A DNA stretch of 32,800 nucleotides, taken from contig JADZEO010000105.1 in NCBI GenBank assembly GCA_020850475.1, positions 1 to 32,800 of the forward strand, read 5' to 3'. The notes beneath the pieces were generated by a model. The model worked only from the letters and a program-made list of their open reading frames with translations. It made no database searches and had not been told where the DNA came from. The position numbers were made by a program, and so were the translations under genes. Shown in pieces: positions 29,940-32,800 of this stretch (its first letter is position 1; every line of letters begins with the position of its first letter). Source of the stretch: Bdellovibrionales bacterium. GTDB taxonomy: Bacteria; Bdellovibrionota; Bdellovibrionia; Bdellovibrionales; UBA1609.

Positions 29940-30905
29940 ATGAGGGGCACGAATTCTTATCGTCAATTAGGAGCTATCTTTTTTGCGACGTCCTTGCTTG
30001 TCGCGGTCGCATCTTGCGCGTCAAAGACCAAGAGCCCGGGGTTGCCGCCCGAAAAACAAATCACTCAACAAGCGCCGGCTCCCGTGGAAGAGCCTCCGAA
30101 GGAATCTCCACCAGCTGCGCCAGCCGAAACCGACGCGAGCCACAGTGACCCCAACATGGTCGATCTTCCGGCCAGCGGTGCTTCGACCGAGGACCACCCG
30201 CCCGCCGACCATCCCCCGGCGGCCCATCATCCAAGGTGGTCTTATGAAGGAGTTTTTGGGCCCGCGATGTGGGGCGATCTCGATGCCGAGTACGCTTCGT
30301 GCAAAACTGGCGACATGCAGTCTCCGGTCGATCTCAAATGGTCCAAGCCGGCCCAAGGACGAAAACTCGACTTCAAACTCCAACCTTCGCGTCTGCGTCT
30401 TGTCGACAACGGTCATACCATCCAAGCCAATATTGATTCCGGAAGTCAGCTGTCGATTGGCGGCGAAGTCTACGATTTGGTGCAAATCCACTTTCACTCG
30501 CCCAGCGAACACACTCTCAGCGGCAAACAGTTCCCGATGGAGCTTCACATGGTCCATAAATCACCGTCAGGAAAGCTGGCAGTCGTGGGTCGGATGATGA
30601 AGGTCGGTGCCAAGGAAAATCCCCTCATTGGCAAACTGTGGGCAAATCTTCCTAAGGACAAGTCAAGCGAAGTGGAAGTTGCGGGAACAACGCTCGAAGT
30701 GGCCGAGTTTTTGCCGAAGTCTCTGACTTACTACAACTACGCTGGCTCCTTGACCACGCCTCCCTGCACACAAGGTGTGGATTGGAATGTACTCAACACT
30801 CCCTTGGAAATCTCGAAAGCCCAGCTCGAGGCCTTTAAGGCGATTTATCCCAATAATTCGCGTCCCGTGCAGGCGCTGAACGGGCGTAAGCCGATCAACT
30901 TTTGA
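29940..30905 (+). CDS. Alpha-class carbonic anhydrase lipoprotein with His-rich linker
   Basis: Converts CO2 and water to bicarbonate, outside the cytoplasm. ATG at 29940 follows GGAGGA and opens a lipoprotein signal ending VASC (Cys26), so the enzyme is anchored to a membrane. A Pro/Glu-rich linker (about 32-80) leads to a His-rich segment EDHPPADHPPAAHHPRW (84-100). The catalytic domain (about 99-321) has zinc ligands His184, His186 and His203, Glu190 and Thr272/273 of the active-site network, and His159 at the proton-shuttle position of NGHTIQ. Cys121 and Cys276 match the conserved disulfide of bacterial alpha enzymes. All key residues are present. The DUF493 gene follows 76 bases later. 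Confidence 0.93.
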   Translation: MRGTNSYRQLGAIFFATSLLVAVASCASKTKSPGLPPEKQITQQAPAPVEEPPKESPPAAPAETDASHSDPNMVDLPASGASTEDHPPADHPPAAHHPRWSYEGVFGPAMWGDLDAEYASCKTGDMQSPVDLKWSKPAQGRKLDFKLQPSRLRLVDNGHTIQANIDSGSQLSIGGEVYDLVQIHFHSPSEHTLSGKQFPMELHMVHKSPSGKLAVVGRMMKVGAKENPLIGKLWANLPKDKSSEVEVAGTTLEVAEFLPKSLTYYNYAGSLTTPPCTQGVDWNVLNTPLEISKAQLEAFKAIYPNNSRPVQALNGRKPINF

Positions 30906-30937
30906 TCCGGGCCGGCCGATAAGTAGTTCGAAAGGAT

Positions 30938-30960
30938 GGGGTGATCGGCTGTATCACCCC
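30938..30960. repeat. Perfect 8-bp hairpin between carbonic anhydrase and DUF493 genes
   Basis: GGGGTGAT (30938-30945) and ATCACCCC (30953-30960) pair perfectly around a seven-base loop, 21 bases before ATG at 30982. No T run follows. It may be an mRNA processing or stability element rather than a terminator. Confidence 0.45.
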
Positions 30961-30981
30961 GAGAACTGAGGAACCCAAGTC

Positions 30982-31254
30982 ATGAAGCCCCGCTACCCCG
31001 GCGATCATATTAAGTTTAAAACCATCCTCGATCAGGAGCACTCTTGGCCCTGTGAGTACATGTTTAAGTTTATCGTCCCTAAAGAAGCTGTCCCAAAGGT
31101 TGAAGCCCTATTTCCCAATTGTGAAATCCGCTTTCGTGACTCCCGCAAAGGCAATTACGTCAGTGCCACCATCAGTATAGAATGCGAAAGCGCAGACCTC
31201 GTGATTGCGATCTACGAAAGGGCCGCCAAAATCGAAGGCCTGATCGCCCTCTAG
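30982..31254 (+). CDS. DUF493 (YbeD-like) small regulatory-fold protein
   Basis: A 90-residue cytoplasmic protein of the DUF493 family, whose fold resembles ACT-type ligand-binding domains; biochemical role not established. Features are YMFKFIVPKEAVPKVEALFP, then FRDSRKGNYVSATISIE and the helix SADLVIAIYERAAKIEGLIA. Length is normal. ATG at 30982 follows GAGGAA by nine bases. It lies 76 bases after the carbonic anhydrase gene with a hairpin between, so co-transcription is possible. Confidence 0.88.
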   Translation: MKPRYPGDHIKFKTILDQEHSWPCEYMFKFIVPKEAVPKVEALFPNCEIRFRDSRKGNYVSATISIECESADLVIAIYERAAKIEGLIAL

Positions 31255-31299
31255 AGCCCCTCCCCACGACTGATAAACCTATGAATCAAGGCTCTTTTT
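31253..31299 (+). terminator. Possible terminator with large loop after DUF493
   Basis: AGAGCC (31253-31258, overlapping the stop region) pairs with GGCTCT (31290-31295), followed by TTTT. The 31-base loop makes it weak. The remaining gap up to 31446 has an A/T-rich CTATATACAA at 31421-31430 that could be a -10 region, but no convincing -35. Confidence 0.3.
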
Positions 31300-31446
31300 G
31301 GGCTCCTTCGGTGAAAATTTTACTGTCTCTCAAGCGCCCTCCCCCCCTTATTGCCACCCGGTCCTCGGCATCTGGCTTGCTGTTTGTGGCGTTAAAGTCA
31401 TGTGTCTGTGGGATTTGTGTCTATATACAATTGGGAGTTTAGGGCT

Positions 31447-32112
31447 ATGAAGAACTGGATGGTACTTTCGATTTTGGTGGCGACCTTAGCGGTTTCGGGC
31501 TGGAGCCAAGCCGAAGAACAATACACGCGTGATCAAGCTGAGGAAAACCTCAACGAAGTCTCGCTGGAAGCTGATGTCGAAGAGATGGAAGTGTACGACG
31601 AACAGGAACGCGCCAAGGCGACTGCCGAATTCGTCAAAGAGACGGAGCGCGAATCCGCCCAATACAAAAAACAGATCAAAAATCTTGAAAATCAAAAAAA
31701 GCGCCTGCAGTCGCAAATTGAGCGCCAAAGTAAGCGGTTCGACTCGAGCGCCGATCACAAAGCAAAAATGGAAGCCGAAGCTCGCCAAGCGGAAAGCACC
31801 CGTGATCAACTCAAAAATCGGCTCGCGCAATTGCAGACTAAAGTGAACACGGTCGAGCAAGCCGCGGTTGATGCGAAGGCGCGCCGCAACTCTGCCCAAA
31901 AAGAAGTTCGCCAGGAACAAAACCGAGAGCGGACTCTGAAAGCTCGCAAGCAAGCAGCTGAGCGGCAGATCACTCGTCTGCAAAAGCAAATTGATCAGGC
32001 TAAGCAAAATAAGCGCCGTTTGTCCAAAGCCAATCAAAAGCTGGACCGCGAAGTCATGGCTAAAGAAAGCCAAGCGGCCCGCCTAAAAGCGAAAGCCAAG
32101 CGCACAATGTAA
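31447..32112 (+). CDS. Exported long coiled-coil protein
   Basis: A 221-residue periplasmic protein made mostly of one long coiled coil. ATG at 31447 is chosen over an ATG 15 codons upstream because it starts a clean signal peptide MKNWMVLSILVATLAVSGWS, cleaved after SQA. From about residue 55 to the end it is nearly pure Lys, Arg, Glu, Gln and Ala heptads (KKQIKNLENQKKRLQSQIER; RQITRLQKQIDQAKQNKRRL), with a net positive charge increasing toward the C-terminus. There are no Cys. It could be a spacer in the envelope or a wall-binding protein; family is unknown. A 9-bp hairpin follows its stop. Confidence 0.78.
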   Translation: MKNWMVLSILVATLAVSGWSQAEEQYTRDQAEENLNEVSLEADVEEMEVYDEQERAKATAEFVKETERESAQYKKQIKNLENQKKRLQSQIERQSKRFDSSADHKAKMEAEARQAESTRDQLKNRLAQLQTKVNTVEQAAVDAKARRNSAQKEVRQEQNRERTLKARKQAAERQITRLQKQIDQAKQNKRRLSKANQKLDREVMAKESQAARLKAKAKRTM

Positions 32113-32116
32113 TACT

Positions 32117-32137
32117 GAGCGCGCCGACGGTGCGCTC
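32117..32137. terminator. Strong hairpin between convergent genes
   Basis: GAGCGCGCC (32117-32125) pairs with GGTGCGCTC (32129-32137) around GAC with one G-T wobble, four bases after the stop of the coiled-coil gene. No T tract follows on either strand. A factor-independent terminator is uncertain. Confidence 0.45.
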
Positions 32138-32174
32138 GCCGGTTATGCCTCACATGAACCTCACGCGAAAATTC

Positions 32175-32579
32175 TTAGATCGAGGAGTTTGGTGTTTCTG
32201 CGAGCTGCCAGACCGCAGAACTGGGAGCATCGAGCAGTGTCACTTGGCTTTGATCGGGATTGAGGCGCAAACGAATTTTCTCATCTCCGGCATCCGACGT
32301 GAGCGATAAATGAAGCCAACCCTCTTCGACCCGGTAGCGGCCACTCACGCCCGTCGAACCGCTCACCACGAGGACTCGGCCCCCCGGATCAAAAGTCATT
32401 TCGCGGACACAACTAAATTGTTCTTGGAGCTGACACCGGCGGCTCTCGATCGGCGGTGAGACCAATTGATAGGTCCGAGCCGACGCAAAGAGGGTCTCAG
32501 ACCACCACGGTCCTCCCACCTGAACACCAAGATAAAAACCCAGGACCAAACTTAAACTCAAAAGAATCTTTACCGACAC
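32175..32579 (-). CDS. Small exported protein of unknown function
   Basis: A 134-residue protein. GTG at 32579 is chosen because GGAG stands about nine bases before it and the signal-like segment MSVKILLSLSLVLGFYLGVQ begins there; a TTG six codons upstream is possible. The N-terminus may be a signal peptide or a membrane anchor. The mature part has two close Cys (CQLQEQFSC, likely a disulfide), then a beta-rich core with FDPGGRVLVVSGSTGVSGRY, which resembles the META/HslJ or lipocalin-like single-sheet style only loosely. It follows a cut-off gene by 61 bases on the same strand and converges on the coiled-coil gene. Confidence 0.65.
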   Translation of the reverse strand: MSVKILLSLSLVLGFYLGVQVGGPWWSETLFASARTYQLVSPPIESRRCQLQEQFSCVREMTFDPGGRVLVVSGSTGVSGRYRVEEGWLHLSLTSDAGDEKIRLRLNPDQSQVTLLDAPSSAVWQLAETPNSSI

Positions 32580-32640
32580 AGTTTCTCGCTCCAACAATTG
32601 AATGAAGTTTGCTGTGGCCTCTGCCCTGTCGCCTCGAGCC

Positions 32641-32800
32641 TCAAGGTTGATCCGACGTCAAAGCCTTAATGATGCTCCGTGAATTCCACCGCAACGTCGG
32701 ATAAAAATCATACTCCGGGTCACTGAGGGAAGCTTTTTGTTCGCTGGCCAGTCTCAAACCCACTGCATCATTGGGTTCAAAGGAAAAAAACTGAGCCAAA
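32641..32800 (-). CDS. C-terminal end of an unidentified protein (cut by window edge)
   Basis: An open minus-strand frame enters from the right edge and stops at TGA (32641-32643). The visible 52 residues start LAQFFSFEPNDAVGLRLASE and end SRSIIKALTSDQP. The residue mix is coding-like, and the FEPNDAVGLRLASEQ segment looks like a helical repeat such as a TPR, which cannot be settled from this part. It is upstream of the small exported gene at 32579 and may share its mRNA. Confidence 0.55.
   Translation of the reverse strand, partial: LAQFFSFEPNDAVGLRLASEQKASLSDPEYDFYPTLRWNSRSIIKALTSDQP

Noticed and set aside
31486-32073. Hydrophobic 195-codon ORF on the minus strand opposite the coiled-coil gene
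   Set aside because: Lys/Glu-rich codons read backwards give Leu/Phe-rich sequence. It is a mirror of the real coiled coil.

Overview
The window is 32.8 kb of a Gram-negative bacterial chromosome of roughly 52-54% G+C by eye. The gene content points to a Bdellovibrio-like member of the Bdellovibrionota, which is an inference from protein style. More than half the genes encode Sec-exported proteins or lipoproteins of no known family. One of them has the signal-region motif TFQNCG, which I associate with Bdellovibrio exported proteins. They sit beside conserved genes (trpS, tldD/tldE, mltA, hflK/hflC, yajQ, a DUF493 gene). I see no insertion sequence, prophage, CRISPR array, tRNA or rRNA gene. 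Starts are often GTG or TTG.

Layout. 1-4570 (minus): a tldD - tldE-like - DUF2799 lipoprotein - trpS run, with trpS cut by the window edge. 4571-5029: non-coding, holding a tldD promoter, a nested hairpin, a possible decayed gene and a textbook sigma-54 promoter. 5030-5605 (plus): a lipoprotein, then an intrinsic terminator. 5698-8334 (minus): mltA followed by an exported protein. 8509-9830 (plus): a zinc-ribbon/TPR membrane protein and a cysteine-repeat lipoprotein. 9878-13968: an exported protein, a nitronate monooxygenase-like flavoprotein, and a single-domain response regulator divergent from a membrane histidine kinase. 13978-19303 (minus): a secreted metzincin with five Ig-like domains, translationally coupled to an exported partner, preceded by another exported protein. 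19410-22149 (minus): hflK-hflC-persulfide dioxygenase, all joined by 4-nt overlaps. 22335-23644 (plus): a methyltransferase-like protein and a 58-residue membrane protein. 23700-26318 (minus): yajQ, a CBS-pair protein, a PP2C phosphatase and two small envelope proteins. 26542-32112: small exported proteins, an exported SAM hydrolase-like enzyme, an alpha-carbonic anhydrase lipoprotein, a DUF493 protein and a coiled-coil protein. 32175-32800 (minus): two genes, the last cut by the edge.

The most notable non-coding signal is a set of sigma-54 (-24/-12) promoters. Two match TGGCAC-N5-TTGCW exactly (4972-4987 plus; 28498-28513 minus) and one has a single mismatch (8455-8470 plus). All three sit about 40-45 bases before the start of an envelope or exported protein gene of unknown function. 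Three weaker matches precede another lipoprotein, a Cys/Gly-rich exported protein and the carbonic anhydrase leader. This suggests that scattered envelope genes here belong to a sigma-54 regulon. The second signal is a 99-base, almost fully paired hairpin at 29683-29781 in a gene-free stretch before the carbonic anhydrase. It has no U tract and no explanation I can give from sequence. Other points are an exported SAM hydrolase-like enzyme with an intact Asp-Arg-His triad, a probable ATT start codon at 28793, and a 16-bp perfect palindrome just upstream of the response regulator.
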